64,000 bases of DNA from Persicaria tinctoria (GCA_037127255.1 JBANSL010000003.1:50500314-50564313), one strand, 5' to 3'. Positions 1-12,443 are shown, counted from the first letter of the stretch. Numbers and translations are program-made. Notes: generated from the sequence alone by a model not told the origin.

Positions 1-20
1 GTGGGGGGGGGGGGTGGGGG
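1..20. repeat. G-rich low-complexity run
   Basis: The first 20 bases are almost pure G. The run lies inside the acidic/glycine-rich linker of the MULE fragment (poly-Gly or poly-Pro depending on frame) and may be an assembly-prone homopolymer. Confidence 0.8.
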
Positions 21-795
21 GTAGGACGTCCACATCGTCGTCGCTATCGACGATCACCACTTGCTTTCCTCATCGGATGGCATCAGACCTGCTCACATCA
101 CCACCCTGCTCCTTGTCAAGCTGTTCCACTTCCTCGCCCTGTCCTACCATTATGTTGTCGTCCATCCTACCAACTTCGTCAGACTGGCCGACCATTACGT
201 CGTCCTCCATCCTACCATTACCAGATTGTTTACCACTCCCAGCAAGACCCCCATGCTTCCCACTGACGATGTCCTTTGCAGGCCTACAACACTCTCCCTC
301 CCCCGCTAGACACTCAGCACAACGGCAGGCCCCTCCAGTGTCACTGCTAAGGTCTTCCAACATCCTTTTGTCATCGACGAAGCCTCGAACCTTATCCTCC
401 GGCCCTCCGCCTCCATCCAGACCAACTTCCAAGTCTTCCTGCGTGCTGGGAGGCCCGGTTAGGAGCAACTCCCTTGGGGTGGGAGTGGAGACGTCGTCTG
501 CCCCGTCCGAGTCTTCCGACTGATGTTCACCGGAGGCTGTTGAAGGGCTCGTCGTTTTCATGCGTAAGGTTATGTGCAGTGCTATTGGCCATGCTCATGT
601 GCCGTATTCAGTGTTGTAGAACTTATAGGCTTCAATGTCATCGTCGTCCCGGACCCGAATCGGAGTTGCCCGACCCATAGAAGGAGGGAGGTAGGTGAGC
701 TCAATGTCGTACAACACCATGTCAACGTCGAATTTCGAGAGTATCTTCCCCTTCAGTTGGTCGTAGGAAATATTCTGTGGCACCACCATTCCTGC
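1..795 (-). pseudogene. MULE (Mutator-like) transposase, N-terminal fragment, broken
   Basis: The minus strand from about 795 encodes the N-terminal module typical of plant MuDR-type transposases, including the run LTYLPPSMGRATPIRVRDDD (a PB1-like N-terminal domain in this family). A long acidic, serine- and glycine-rich linker follows (561 to 70), as is usual between this module and the MuDR zinc-finger and catalytic domains. The frame is shared by both parts but is broken by a TGA at 595-597 and another at 70-72. A 3' splice-site-like TGCAG lies just upstream on the minus strand (about 796-800), so this may be an internal exon. The catalytic DDE region would lie left of the window. The call rests on recognising the family pattern; the catalytic part is not visible. 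Confidence 0.6.
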
Positions 796-799
796 AGTA

Positions 800-2110
800 C
801 GTGCCTATCCCTTGAAGACCAAGCTCCCATCTACGGGAGCTCACCAACCGCCGAACACCACATTGATGCATACCCTATCACCTGGGGTACATCAGGGGAA
901 AAGAGTATCAGCTTGGGGGATAGTTCTGATATAATAAAGGGGAACACCTACAAAGGAAAGGTACAAGATGACTTACCCATCGCTGCCACTGCCACCAACA
1001 AACTTGTTGCACTTTTCCTGGAATGGTAAGAGAGTACAACACTGTTGGCAGGTCAGAACTGTACTATTGGTACGATGACAGCTGTATCGTATCCTCGGAT
1101 GCATGGTTGGGTTTCTCCCGTCCTTACCAACTCTCTCCTGCTCTGCCTCAGTTTTTGCAGGTCATGTTGGGGTGTTTGAGATCATCCTCTCAAGCTTATA
1201 TATGTGCTTGGGGAACACCCATTAATGCAATGATTGCATTTTCCCCTGATAAATGCTCCCCCCTTCCCCCAAAGAAGAACCCCGTTTTGGCGCCAAAATT
1301 ACACTGACAACCCGCCAAATAAGCTACTGACAATCCACTCCAAATTTCTCGAAACTTTCAGGTATGGTAAGACATGGTAAGCCTATTGGTAAGATAGATA
1401 TATGTTATTGGTAAGATAAATATACAATTTTGGTCAGACAGATGCCATTCCCTCTTCCCCCAATGAAGAACCTTGTTTTTGGCGTCAAAATTACACGGAC
1501 ATCCCGCCCAAACCACTACGGACATTCCCCTCCATATTATCTCCAAAATTCCAACGATTGTAGGACATAGTTGGCCTATTGGTAAGATGAATGCCTTCTT
1601 TTGGTAAGACTAATGTATTCTTTTGGTAGGACATAGTTCCCAGATATGAAGGTGATGCTTTGCCCTCACCATGCAACCCGTTTCCTATGTTGGCTCTGTT
1701 TTTTCAGAGCATTTATTAAGGAATGACACCCATCAATCAAGATTTCATAAGGGTTGATTGACACCCTTAATTACAATCATTTACATTTCCCCTCATAAAT
1801 GCTCCCCCCCTTTTTTCCCTACTTTATTGGAGCTACACCCCAATTCCCTGACATGTGCAACACCTCCCCTCCTCATTTCTCTCAGCAAAATGGAGCTACA
1901 GTGACCGGTCTTAGCTTCACCTGCAACCTCCTCTCCCGGTTACCACTTTTATTTGCACAAAATAGCCATTTTCTACCCCATGCAAATAATCAAGCCACTT
2001 GGCTATTTGTGCAAAGTTTTTTTTTTATATGGCTAGTTATGCAAATTGGCCTATTTATATTATACGGAGTATAAATTAGGATAGATAAAATTAGAATACA
2101 ACCTACTCCG
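800..2110. other. Gene-free flank of the MULE fragment with local duplications
   Basis: No convincing coding region. On the minus strand this lies upstream of the MULE transposase, so it may hold its leader and terminal inverted repeat, although no TIR pair could be matched because the other end is outside the window. It contains the direct repeats listed separately. A short inverted repeat, ACGGAGTA near 2065 and TACTCCGT near 2105, could form a small hairpin. Confidence 0.5.
1228..1810. repeat. Diverged direct repeats in the MULE flank
   Basis: Two blocks recur. Block A (about 1262-1345 and 1455-1545) carries CCCC-AA(A/T)GAAGAACC, GGCG(C/T)CAAAATTACAC and a GACA(A/T)(C/T)CCGCC segment. Block B (about 1228-1266 and 1772-1808) carries CATTTTCCCC/CATTTCCCCT followed by ATAAATGCTCCCCCC. 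Between them TTGGTAAGAT-like units recur at about 1385, 1410, 1578 and 1601. The function is unknown. Confidence 0.7.
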
Positions 2111-2119
2111 TACTATATA

Positions 2120-2915
2120 TATACAATTCATACGGCCGGAAGCCTTGACTCAATTCTAACCTTAAACCCTATTTATGTTTTGAATTACGTTTATGGAGAT
2201 TTAAACTCTCCCGTTTCGTCTATGGATTGAAGCTTTGGTTTGATAATGTTGTGAGATTTCTATTCTTGTTCTATTCCTATTGATTCGTATTGATTCTTTT
2301 GCGAATATTGTTGATTTCTTCTAGTCCGTACAACTAGTTGAGATTATTGTTAGGATTTTATAGATTCCTTGTAGCAAACCTTAATCCATAGTAGCAATCA
2401 TCCCTTTTTAGGACTCGTAGGACTAAACTGGTGTGTAGAGAATAAATTATATGTTGAATGCTGACTCGTAGCTTGGTGTTGCATGTATCATGGTTAATCC
2501 TTAATCATAATGCTACTATTAGGTTGAATCTTGACCGTGTTAGGGTTATCTAACTAGTAAGGGTTACTAGGACTCGTAGGACTAGTAATTTACACAAGAT
2601 CAAGACTGGAACAATAATAGGATGAAAAGAGAACTTGAAGAAGAATCAAGGATCGACTAGTCAAATTAAAGTGGATGTTTATAGATGAAACTATTTTCTT
2701 AATTGTTATCTCCATTACTTTGTTTATAATTTATTTTGTTTTCTTTCTTATTCTCAATCACCAAAACTCCCTTTTATTCTCTTAATTGGTAAATAGACAC
2801 TACATAGAAATAACTTGATTCTCTGTGGGATCGACTCGTCCTTATCACGCTACATTAGTTAGGTAGGTTCGGATTTATTTTGATATGGTTTAGGCGACTA
2901 AAAAATCGTCTATCA
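2120..2915 (+). mobile_element. Probable LTR remnant (R-U5 half), family not assigned
   Basis: The text is LTR-like: a TATA-rich start followed by T-rich leader DNA, then a 3' end with a TCTCTGTGGGATCGACTCG-type phrase and a terminal TATCA. This is how many Athila/Tat-type LTRs end. Immediately after 2915 the sequence switches to copia gag-pre-integrase coding sequence, so 2915/2916 is an insertion or rearrangement junction. No 5' end with a matching target duplication was found. It could be a truncated LTR or a rearranged solo LTR. Confidence 0.4.
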
Positions 2916-5600
2916 CCTGCCTAAAGGCTTTTACGGATGATCCAAATCTCTAGCACATGAGACTCGGTCATGTAAGTCCACATACACTACAAAAACTTGT
3001 GTCCAAAGGGCTTGTAAGAGGACTACCTAAGATGGACTTCAAAGGTATTGAGATGTGCAAAGCATGTACATGAGGTAAATAAACACGTAGCTCTTTCATC
3101 AAAACTTTGTAAGGAGTTGCAAACTTTAAGAAACGGGCTCATAGTGTCAATTCGAAGTGATCATGGTAGGGAGTTTGATCAACTTCAGTTTGATTTGTTT
3201 TGTGCTAAATATGGCATCTCCCATAATTTTTCTGCTCCTAGGACACCTCAACATAATGGGGTTGTGGAACGAAAGAACCGTACCCTAAATGGCATGGCCA
3301 GGACTATGCTTTTAGAAAATGCATTACCTAAAACCTATTGGGCTGAAGCTGTTAAGACATCTGACTATATTTTGAATCGTTTTCTATTCGTTCCATCTTA
3401 AAGAAAAATCCTTATGAACTTTTCAAAGGTCGCAAACCCCTTATATCGTATTTCAAACCCTTTGGTTGTAGTTGTTTTGTTCATAACAATGGAAAAGATA
3501 ACCTTGGGAAATTTGATGCGCGTCGTGATGAAGGTATATTTCTTGGCTACTCCACAAGTAGCAAAGCATATAGAATCTTCAACAAAAGGACCTAGATGGT
3601 TGAGGAAAGTATTCATGTTATATTTGATTGATGCAATGACGGTTCTTTAAGTGAAAGTATTGCAGATTTAGATCTTAACAACCATACAGAGAATGAGGAT
3701 GGTGATGATATTGCTACTAAGAACACAGAGAAGATGAACATGCAGGATCAGATTCTTAACATTGAGGAATTGACCCAAGGTCTTGAAGCTCAGTCCAAAG
3801 CCCTTGACGACCAATCCAAAAGTGTTGAGACTTCAAAAACTATTATAACTGAGCCTAACATATCCATGGAGTCAGATGTACCACAAACCAAGCGTATTGA
3901 TGTGACGAACCAGGGAGCTGAGGCTAACAAGAGAAAGTTCAAATACTCCTCATCACACTCATTAAAGGATATCATCTCTGACCCTACATCTAGTGTTCAA
4001 ACTTGTTCTAAACTTAAAGATCTATGTACTTTTCACGCTTTTGTTTCAGTAGTAGAACCAAAGAAGGTGAATGAGGCCCTTCAAGAGCCAGACTGGATAA
4101 TTGCTATGTAAAATGAGCTTAACGAATTTGGAAGGAACAGAGTCTGGACTTTGAAGCCTCGGCCAAAGCATCAATCAGTCATTGGCAAACGTTGGGTATT
4201 TCGGAATAAGCTAGATGAGAATGGTAAGATCGTGAGGAACAAAGCAGGGCTTGTTGCTCAAGGCTACAATCAAGAGGAAGGTATCGACTACGAGGAGACT
4301 TTTGCTCCCGTAGCTAGGCTTGAAGCCTTTCGCATTTTATTAGCATTTGCATCTTTTATGGGCATAAAATTATATCAAATGGATGTCAAGTGTGCATTTC
4401 TTAACGGTTTCTTAGAAGAAGAAGTTTATGTAGCTCAACCCCCAGGTTTTGAAAGTTCGGAATTTCTTACTCATGTTTACAAACTAGACAAAGCGCTATA
4501 TGGTTTGAAACAAGCCCCAAGAGCTTGGTTTGAGCGTCTGTCAAAATATCTTTTAGAAAATGATTTTAAAAGGGGTTTGATCGACAAGACTCTTTTCATA
4601 AAGACCAAATGAAAGGACATATTAGTTATCCAAATATATGTTGATGATATATTGTTTGGGGCTATTAACACATCTTTGAGCAAGGAATTTTTCGATATTA
4701 TGTGCAGTGAATTTGAAATGAGCTTAATGGGAGAACTCAACTTTTTTTTGGGGTTACAAGTTCATCAATCTAAGAGATGGATCTTTGTCAACCAAAGCAA
4801 ATATACGAAGGATCTCTTGAAGAAGTTTAAAATCGATCAATCCAAAGCAGCCAAGACACTCATGAGCTCAACCTTGTCCTTAGATCAAGACAAGACTGGG
4901 AAGAGTGTCAATCAAAAATAGTATCGAGGGATGATTGGATCTTTATTATATCTTACTGCTAGTAGACCTAACATCATGTTTAGTGTTTGCATGTGTGCTA
5001 GGTTTCAAGCTGACCCTAAAGAATCTCACCTCGTGGCCGTGAAGAGGATGTTTTGATATCTCAATGACACTAAGGAGCTTGGCTTGTGGTAGCCGAAGCA
5101 AAGAGATTTTACACTAATTGGGTATTCTAATGCAGACTTTGCAGGCTATAAGGTGGATTGGAAGAGCACGTAGGGATGTTGCCAATTCTGAGGGGCATCC
5201 TTGATTAGTTGGCACTCAGAGAAACAAAAATCAGTTGCTCTTTCCACTACCGAAGCCGAATACATAGCCACTGGAGCATGTTGCTCCCAAATCCTTTGGA
5301 TAGCTCAACAAATGAAAGATCTTGGCATCGACCTTAAAGACATTCCCATTAAGTGTGATAACACATGTGCCATCTCCATTACAAAGAATCTCGTTCAGCA
5401 TTCAAGGACCAAACATATTAATATGAGGCGTCATTTCATTAGAAACCATGTTGAAAAAGGTGATGTGTCAATATCACTTATATCAATTGATTATCAATGG
5501 GCTGACATTTTTACTAAGTCATTGGCAGATGACAGGTTCACCTTCATTAGACGTGAAATCGGAATGCTTAACAATGATGCACTTTCGTCGGGGGAGCTTT
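2916..5600 (+). pseudogene. Copia pol pseudogene (gag-pre-integrase, INT, RT, RNase H)
   Basis: Gag-pre-integrase remnants (HMRLGHVSPHTLQKL near 2955-3000) lead into an integrase with SDHG and TPQHNGVVERKNRT motifs, i.e. the second Asp and the Glu of DDE. The stretch that should carry the first catalytic Asp is deleted between about 3090 and 3115. RT begins near 4140 with GKRWVFRNK, has [11 protein letters not shown] and an intact YVDD at 4637-4648. RNase H has ALSTTEAEYIA (about 5232) and the copia-typical KHINMRRHFIRNHV and ADIFTKSLADDRF. The reading frame is broken by stops at about 3399, 3648, 4109, 4610, 4919 and several between 5050 and 5195, plus frameshifts. It cannot encode a working polyprotein. 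Confidence 0.92.
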
Positions 5601-6096
5601 CCCTTTACGAAAGAAAACTTCTACTTAGTGTCAAGACCCTTGAACCTCATTTCAAAGGTTGTGAACTGAACAGTAGAGCACATATAATGGATCATATATT
5701 TGGTTGGTATCTTTTTAGATATTTGATCAAATATTTTTTAAAAAGGAATTTTAAATATCTTTTTTATTGCATGTTATCCGATTATATTTTTATTTGTGGA
5801 AATTATTTAAATCGGATAAACATCTTGCCTTAATCATTAAGATTCGAACGACTCTTTGTTTAAATTTTGAAATTATTGTGGTAAGTCTGATTTTGAAAAT
5901 ATGGCAGCTGTTATGATGAGTTAGAGTTATTACCTTGAAAACTACCTTCTTGTCCTATCAACTTACCTCACCCGCTCCCTTTTTAAACCACACAATCTTT
6001 ACCCCCACTATTCACATCTTCAGAGCCTACCAAATCTCTCACACCTTTAAACCATCTTCTTCAACCTTTCTCTGAAATTTTTTACCGTTTGTATCC

Positions 6097-7776
6097 ATGG
6101 CACCCAAATCCAAGAAAACCTTCACCCCTAAAAGTCTTGGCACTACCTCCAAAGGTCGTCAGATCCCCCTTGTGAATTCCCCTCAACCCGAACCTACCCC
6201 TGAGACCACTGTCCCTAGCACCGTCCCTTAGAGAACCCTTGCCGAAATCAAACGGTCCATGAAGCGCCTATAAAAGATGCCCCTTAGTGGGAAGCTTAAG
6301 GGAAAGAAAAAGATCATTGTTGAGGAAGATGAGGAAGAGGAAGATCTTGAGGAGGTTCTAGAGAGAGATGCTGAAAAAGAAGCCGAGGAAGAGGCCCAGA
6401 CAAAAGAAAAAGGCTGAGGAAGAGGCCAAGAGAGAAGCGGAGAAGGAGGTTCCCGCTGGAAAGGAACCAGAGGAAGAGGAAGCTGAGGAGGACGACGAGG
6501 TTGATGATGACGAGGAGACCGAGGGAGATGAGGCTGAGGAGTCTGCTGAGGGCTCGGGGTCTGAGGAAGAAGAGGAAGAGGAGCTGGAACTTGTTCCCTC
6601 TCCTACTCCTCCTCCTCCTCCCCCGTCCCCGAAGAAACGCAAGGCCGCTAAAGCCAAGACGTCTCCACCTCCCAAGCGCTCGAGGAAAGTCACTCTCAAA
6701 AGGTTTGAAGCGCCCGTCAAGTCGACCGCTCCAACAAAAGCCCAAAGAAAGAACGCCGAGCCTGCCGTCAATCCCCTCTGCACTTATCCAAGTAAACCAA
6801 TCCTTACCCTCCTCCTGGTTTGAGAATGCCGAGATGGCTGGCAAATGGGTAGACAAGTTTAAAACTCGTAGGATTTGTTGTTCTGACTTTATCGATTTTA
6901 ATTTTTTAGAAGCTTTGAACCTACCATGCATCTCCCTACTCAAACAAACCCCTGCTGAACCTTGAATCTGAGTACTACCCCCAACTCACCCGTCTCTTCT
7001 ACATAAACCTCAAAGCCAAGCACACCGATGAAGGCTAGACTCTGGAGTCAGTCGTCAAAGGGGTTAGAATCATGTTCAACTCCCTTGACTTCGCTGAACT
7101 CCTTGGTCTTCCCAAACCAAGTCCACCCTCCCCTGAAACCTTCACAAAAGAACAGTGTGTTAATCTTGCCCACTCCAAATACATGCTCCCTGAAGCATCA
7201 AGCAGCACCACCAAACAACTCACCCACTCGTCCCTCACAGTGGAAGCCAAAATTATCTTTAACATCATTGTGAGATGTCTTTTACCCCGAATCAACTCTA
7301 GCTCCCTCCTCACTGAAAATGCTATTGTCCTTCTGTACCGTATATTGAATGGCCATGATCTTGATCTGGCCAATACCATTTTAGGATCCATTGCTCACAC
7401 CCGAAAAGCCAAAAAAGGAACTCCTCTCCCATTCGCAAACCTCTTGACCCGTGTCTTCAAAGCTTCTAAAATTGATTTTGAAAATCAAGAACAACAATAT
7501 CATACAAGAAAATTTGACTCCAAGAGCTTTGAGAAGATCGGTATAACTCAGACCCCTGAAGGGACTTAGAGCCTTGCCTCTCCTTCCTCAAAAGCTCTTC
7601 CCACTAGCTCTGCCATCGATGAGCGCATGGAGAATCTGGCGTTGGGTTTGGAAGAAGTTCGCCTGGATGTCAAGGAGTTGCACCACGAGTTGATGCTTGA
7701 GATGGGAGAGATGGCAAAGCTGTTGAACGAGTTGAAGATGCTGATCAAGGATGGTACTCAAGACGATGAACCCTGA
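6097..7776 (+). pseudogene. Sirevirus env-like ORF, frameshifted
   Basis: It starts MAPKSKKTFTPK at 6097, about 500 bases after the pol motifs end. Visible parts are a basic N-terminus, a very acidic Glu-rich tract (about 6310-6590), a proline run, a basic KKRKAAKAK-type tract (about 6630-6740), a globular region (about 6820-7570, including MFNSLDFAELLGLP and SKYMLPEAS), and a C-terminal heptad-like coiled-coil segment (about 7610-7770). It is broken by stops (e.g. about 6229 and 6271) and at least two frameshifts (around 6370 and 6780-6970). The globular part resembles a plant family annotated as putative plant transposon protein (Transposase_32-like). The env-like label is positional; no signal peptide or clear membrane segment is visible. 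Confidence 0.75.
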
Positions 7777-7872
7777 ACCCCTATCCCAACCCTTGATTTA
7801 ACTCTCTAACACTGCTGGCCCTATTTTCAAAACTTTTGATGACTGTTTTCATACTCTTCCCTTTGTTGAAAG

Positions 7873-8097
7873 CCAAAAAGAGGGAGATTGGTTAGACTTT
7901 AAACTGCTTTGAACGATAGGGTCTTGGAAGACCTTATTTTGCCTTATTTTGTTGGATGCTTTTGTCATTGGTTTTGAACTTATATGATCCAACATTTGTC
8001 TAACCTCTGCAGGTACTTAGTCCGATTTTTTATATGATATATTTGCTTGACTAAGTTACAGGGATGCACATGTTTTGTCTTTCATCAAGGGGGAGAT
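7873..8097 (+). promoter_or_regulatory. Two polypurine tracts upstream of the Sirevirus 3' LTR
   Basis: A purine tract AAAAAGAGGGAGATTGG lies at about 7874-7890. A second, AAGGGGGAGATTG, lies at about 8088-8099, directly before the LTR start. Multiple PPT-like copies ahead of the 3' LTR are a reported Sirevirus feature. The downstream copy fits the plus-strand primer site. Confidence 0.65.
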
Positions 8098-9151
8098 TGA
8101 TAAATCCACTCCCTTGATGAAAATCGGAAATGGTTTCAAAGGCTTTGACACAATGCTTGTGTCAAAGGTCTTGAAGCTAAAGTTGTATTGATGAAATTCA
8201 AAACTTGTATTTTATTTATATACATTATTTATGTATGGTTTTCGAATATTATTATACATATTTTATACTAACCATACAGCAAATATTTCGACGAAATCTC
8301 ATTTCTTAAAGCTGAAAGATATGAAGATCAAATCAGGTGGATTGTGGCTTCGCAATTTCCCGGAAAAGAAGATTGCGAAGATCCTTCCTAAGACATGATC
8401 TCAAGTAGCCATTGGGTGAAGATTCTTGTTTCAAATGGCGCCGATTTGATCGAGTAAAAAAGGAGATGAAGAAGAGAGAAGAGGTACATGAGTTGAACAC
8501 TAACGATCATTGAACTACAACGCACACTCAGCCCTCCAGTCAATCTTTCTTCTATGTGTACTCTCTGCTAGGTGTTAAGAGTCTTATATTTTGTTTCAAA
8601 GCATTTGAGATTTACACAGTGAGCTTATAGGATATATTCTGAGAGAGTGTTATACTCGAGAGTATATATAACTCAGGAAGTGTGCACTAGGTTATTGATT
8701 CACGAGTGTAAGAGGATTGTACTAGATAGCTGAGAGAGGTGTGGCTCTTCTAGATTGGTCTAGGACTCCAAGGGAACGTGAGTTGACTAGATTGCAATTG
8801 TATAGGATAGAGGCTTCTCGGTGAGCTATTAGGATCCTAAGTTTTGTGAATCAATAAAGCATGTTGAATCCTAGGGTTGTGGAAGAACCCTAGGCGGGGA
8901 CTAAGCGTTAAAGGAACCGAACCTTGTTAACAATTCGTCGTGTTCTTTACTTATTGCTTTACCATTATTTCTGCACCTGTTTCGAATTGTATAACTTTGT
9001 TGTGATTCAAGTATCACAATCGAAAGAATTGAGTTTACTCCTAAAGGGTTTGGCAAGCGTTTCAAAAGTCTTGAGATTGACAGTGAAAAGTTAGCATACT
9101 TTATTCAACCCCCTCCCCTTATAGAGTATCTTTATTCTACTTTGTTATACA
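8098..9151 (+). repeat. 3' LTR of the Sirevirus-like element
   Basis: It begins TGATAAATCC right after the polypurine tract and ends TTGTTATACA. The phrase ATTCAACCCCCTCCCC near 9105 is typical of the 3' part of Sirevirus/SIRE-type LTRs. The 3' boundary is set where minus-strand hAT coding sequence begins. No partner 5' LTR exists in the window. Confidence 0.7.
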
Positions 9152-10901
9152 TTATCGAACCTTCACTCTCTCGGCTGAAGAACTACTAATTGGTTGCGAC
9201 AACCCCTTCATTGCAACCTCTTCCAGTTTGGAGTTTCTGATCCATATGTTGACAACCATGAGATGGGACTCATGGTGGTCGCATATATCTTTGCGGCCAA
9301 TGTTCCAAAAATTCCTTCTTTATTTTGGAATCTAGCTGTAAAGGCTCGGATTTTTTTTAAATATTAATCTTCGAAAAAGGAAATTAAAAATGAAATTGAA
9401 ACAAATTCCGGTCCAATTTTTTTTAAATTTAAAGATCGAATCTGTCTTTCATTTCGGGATTTGAAGGACCAATCGGCGGAAATTTAAATTCCCGACTCGA
9501 GACCTCAATTCCGTCATGTTTCTCACATCCTTATCCCAATTCATCCTTGGATCCCACAATTTGAGTTTTAATTTTAAAATTTCCCATCTCTTTCCATCTT
9601 TCTCTAATTAACCCAACACCCACATATACTCTTTTTCTTACCTTGCTTGACTTACCAAAGATGGAAGTGAAGTTCCCATACTTCGTCCAATGGGTGCAAT
9701 CAAGAACTCAAGGAAACCCCAAAATTTGCCCATAAAATCTGAACATTGGACACACCTTTCCACACCCCACACAAACACAAACCAAACAACTCCTTTCTCT
9801 CTTGAAGGACAGCGCCGAAAGCTTGGGGAGCTCTTAGCTCCTCTATTCCACCGCCTCACCATCTCCATCACAACACCTCCGTCACCTGCACCGCCGTCTC
9901 CCCACCAGTTTCCCGTCGTCGACCGCCGCCACCACCAGCAGCCGGAGCGCCGCCGTCACCTCCTTTGCGCCCTGTTTTCCGCCCTTATCTCGGTAAGCCT
10001 CGATTCCTCTCGACCTCTCCTCTTTCACCCTTTATCAGCCAAAGGCTCCGCCTTTAACACCCCGCACCTCTCCCAGGCTTCTTGCTCGAAGAAACAGCCC
10101 CGGCGCGCCCGGAGACAGCCTCTCGGAGCTTCGCTTCCGGCATCGAAGGCCCCTCGGTGAGCCCCTTTTTCCTCCTCCTTCCTTTCCTTCATGTCCGAGT
10201 GTGTGTGGGTGGCGGGCTGAGTAGCCGGAGAGAGGCCGCCGCCAGCGAGCCTCCCCGCTCCTCCTCTTCTTCTTCTCCTCCGGTCGAACGCAGCCGGCCT
10301 CCGCTCCCTCTGTTCTTTCATTCACGCAGATGGGAGGAAGAAGATGAGATGTGGACCCCCTTTTATTTGCCACCTCAGCCGCCACATCCTCACCCTGGGC
10401 CCCTTCTTTTTTTAACACATCAGCCTGGGCCCACTTCTTGCCTTTTAAATGTCAAAACCGAGCTTTCTAATTTAGAATGGGAGAGTTTCCTTGTGGGCCT
10501 ATTTTTTAGGTTTTATGAAATGAATTGGTTTTGGGCCTAATTCTTTGTGATGAATCAAATTGCTTTTGGGCCTTTTTTTTCCCTCAAATGGGTTTGGTTT
10601 GGACTTCATAAACAAAAGGGCTAAATTTGGAGTTTTGGAAAAGAGAGCTCGGTTTGGGTTTTATAAGACAAAAGGGTCGGTTTTGGGGATTTTTACAAAA
10701 TAAGGGTGAGTTTTGGTAATTTAAAAAGGGATGTTTTGATTAAATGAATATGGTTGGGATTTTATAAATATTTTATAAAAGTGTTTAAAAGAAAATGGTG
10801 TTAGAAATATTATGTAATATTATTGAGATTAAGATATAAAATGTTGTGTTGAGATTTAAGATATAATATTGTGGTGATTTATTATGTGTGGTTAAATGTT
10901 A

Positions 10902-11138
10902 CTCCCTCCGTTCGGTAAAACTTGTCGTTTACTATTCATACACGCTTTTTTAGAACGATAAAAACTATATAAAATATTCATTTTTTTATAAATTTTTTTT
11001 AACAAGTTTGTACTTATCAATAATAACTATGAAGTTGTTAAAAAAATTATTAAAAAATCTAGATATTTTATATAGTTTTTATCCCCTAAAAAAGCGTGCA
11101 TGAATAGTAAAGTGTCAAGTTTTTCCGAATGGAGGTAG
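10902..11138. mobile_element. Stowaway-type MITE
   Basis: 237 bp with terminal inverted repeats beginning CTCCCTCCGTTCGG and ending CCGAATGGAGGTAG, flanked by TA (10900-10901 and 11139-11140), the Tc1/mariner target duplication. The two halves are inverted over most of their length: ACTATTCATACACGC on the left mirrors GCGTGCATGAATAGT on the right, and AAAACTATATAAAATAT mirrors ATATTTTATATAGTTTT. It has no coding capacity. Confidence 0.92.
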
Positions 11139-12422
11139 TATATGATTATGATGAGGATATGCAATTATATGCTAAGTAAGATTGTGAGATGATAGAATGC
11201 AAATTGGCTAAGTATGAATTGGAATTATCTTAAGTTGATGAATTGGAGAATTATAATGAATATGTTACGAGATAAAGTTAAGACGGTGAAAATGATGATA
11301 TGAAGGTTATTGTGTTAAGTTGTAAAGTTGTGTGTGTGATAATTCTATGCTTGTGTGCCTTAGAGATAGACTCATTCATGCGCTTATACTTGTTAGGTGA
11401 CCATCTGTGACGTGCCAGATTTCATATTGCCTGGTTGATTGCTTTTGCTGTTCTGCGGTACCAGGTAAGTCTCTTCGGAGCTTACTCAGATTGAATAGAG
11501 CTATTCCCTGCTTTAGGTGCATGATATACTAGGTGCTTGCATTCATGATCAACATGCCATGTAGTACCATGCTAGGTTGCATCGACCGTTGAGCATTCTA
11601 TTTCTTTATGTGTATCTAAACGGAACGGCCATTATCTGTGAAGTAACTAGAGTCATTGCTAGGGTTATAGGACGACCTAGTCTCATTGGGTCCCGTCCTG
11701 AGTCAATCGAGTCATGAACTTCTTTATATTATGAGATGCCTGCGGGCTTTATTGTGGAGCGGGTTAGGCATGCGTGCCGCCTGATTATGATGGAATGCAT
11801 TCACGAGCTGGCCAGTCTCCGCCATATCGGAAGGGGGTGGAGGTAGTAGAGGGATATACCACTTGGTATTCTGTGCTAAGGCCTTATTATTATTATGTAC
11901 TTGATCTTAGGAGCATGTTAGTGTGTTAATACCCCGCCACACATCTAGAAGTATCTTTATTAGGTATAGCGTATATGTGTGCTTAGGGTTGGGATGCAGA
12001 GCTAAAGTGGGCATCGATCTGATCCCGCCCCATATCAAATTTTTTAGGTATCCGTTATGCTTACTACTATTGTTGCTGATTTGAGTCCATGACCGCTGGG
12101 TCTAACATGGCGGAAACAGAGAGTTGAGATTCCAACTTCACCAATTTAATTACGGCTCGAATTTGAATGGTTGATCATATTTTGATCCGGCTCTACCGTG
12201 GCACCCCTTTGTATTATGCTTTACTTCCGCTATTTGTGTGACCTTTGGTTTTCCACGCTTAGACTTATGATAGGGACAGGGGACTTCCCCGGGGATTCCA
12301 ACGATCCCTTCGAATTTTGGGTGTGAATTCCCACTTGAAAACGTTAGAGTAGAATTTCAAACCTTCAACCTGTACTCGGGGCGCAAGATCCTGACGAGGG
12401 GTTTTCATCCCTCGAAACGTAA

Positions 12423-12443
12423 CCCGGGAATCATAATCCCGGG
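12423..12443 (+). promoter_or_regulatory. LTR 3'-end hairpin (solo LTR copy)
   Basis: Arms CCCGGGA and TCCCGGG with loop ATCATAA, 8 bases before the LTR end. Flanking GTAA and TTAC can extend the stem across a small bulge. The same loop with different but matched arms occurs in the other copies. Confidence 0.75.

Larger units (their letters stand above)
2916..9151 (+). mobile_element. Sirevirus-like Ty1/copia retrotransposon, 5'-truncated and degenerate
   Basis: The order is partial gag-pre-integrase, integrase, reverse transcriptase, RNase H, an extra env-like ORF, polypurine tract and 3' LTR. INT before RT defines copia. An additional ORF after pol and repeated polypurine tracts are hallmarks of Sireviruses. 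The 5' LTR, gag and protease are missing, replaced at 2915/2916 by an unrelated LTR remnant. The 3' LTR ends at TTATACA (9151), directly abutting hAT transposase coding sequence, so this element inserted into the hAT gene. No target duplication can be checked because the 5' end is lost. Confidence 0.85.

Noticed and set aside
6314..6943. Long minus-strand ORFs opposite the Sirevirus env-like ORF
   Set aside because: Ser/Leu/Phe-rich shadows of the GAG/GAA-rich acidic tract on the plus strand.
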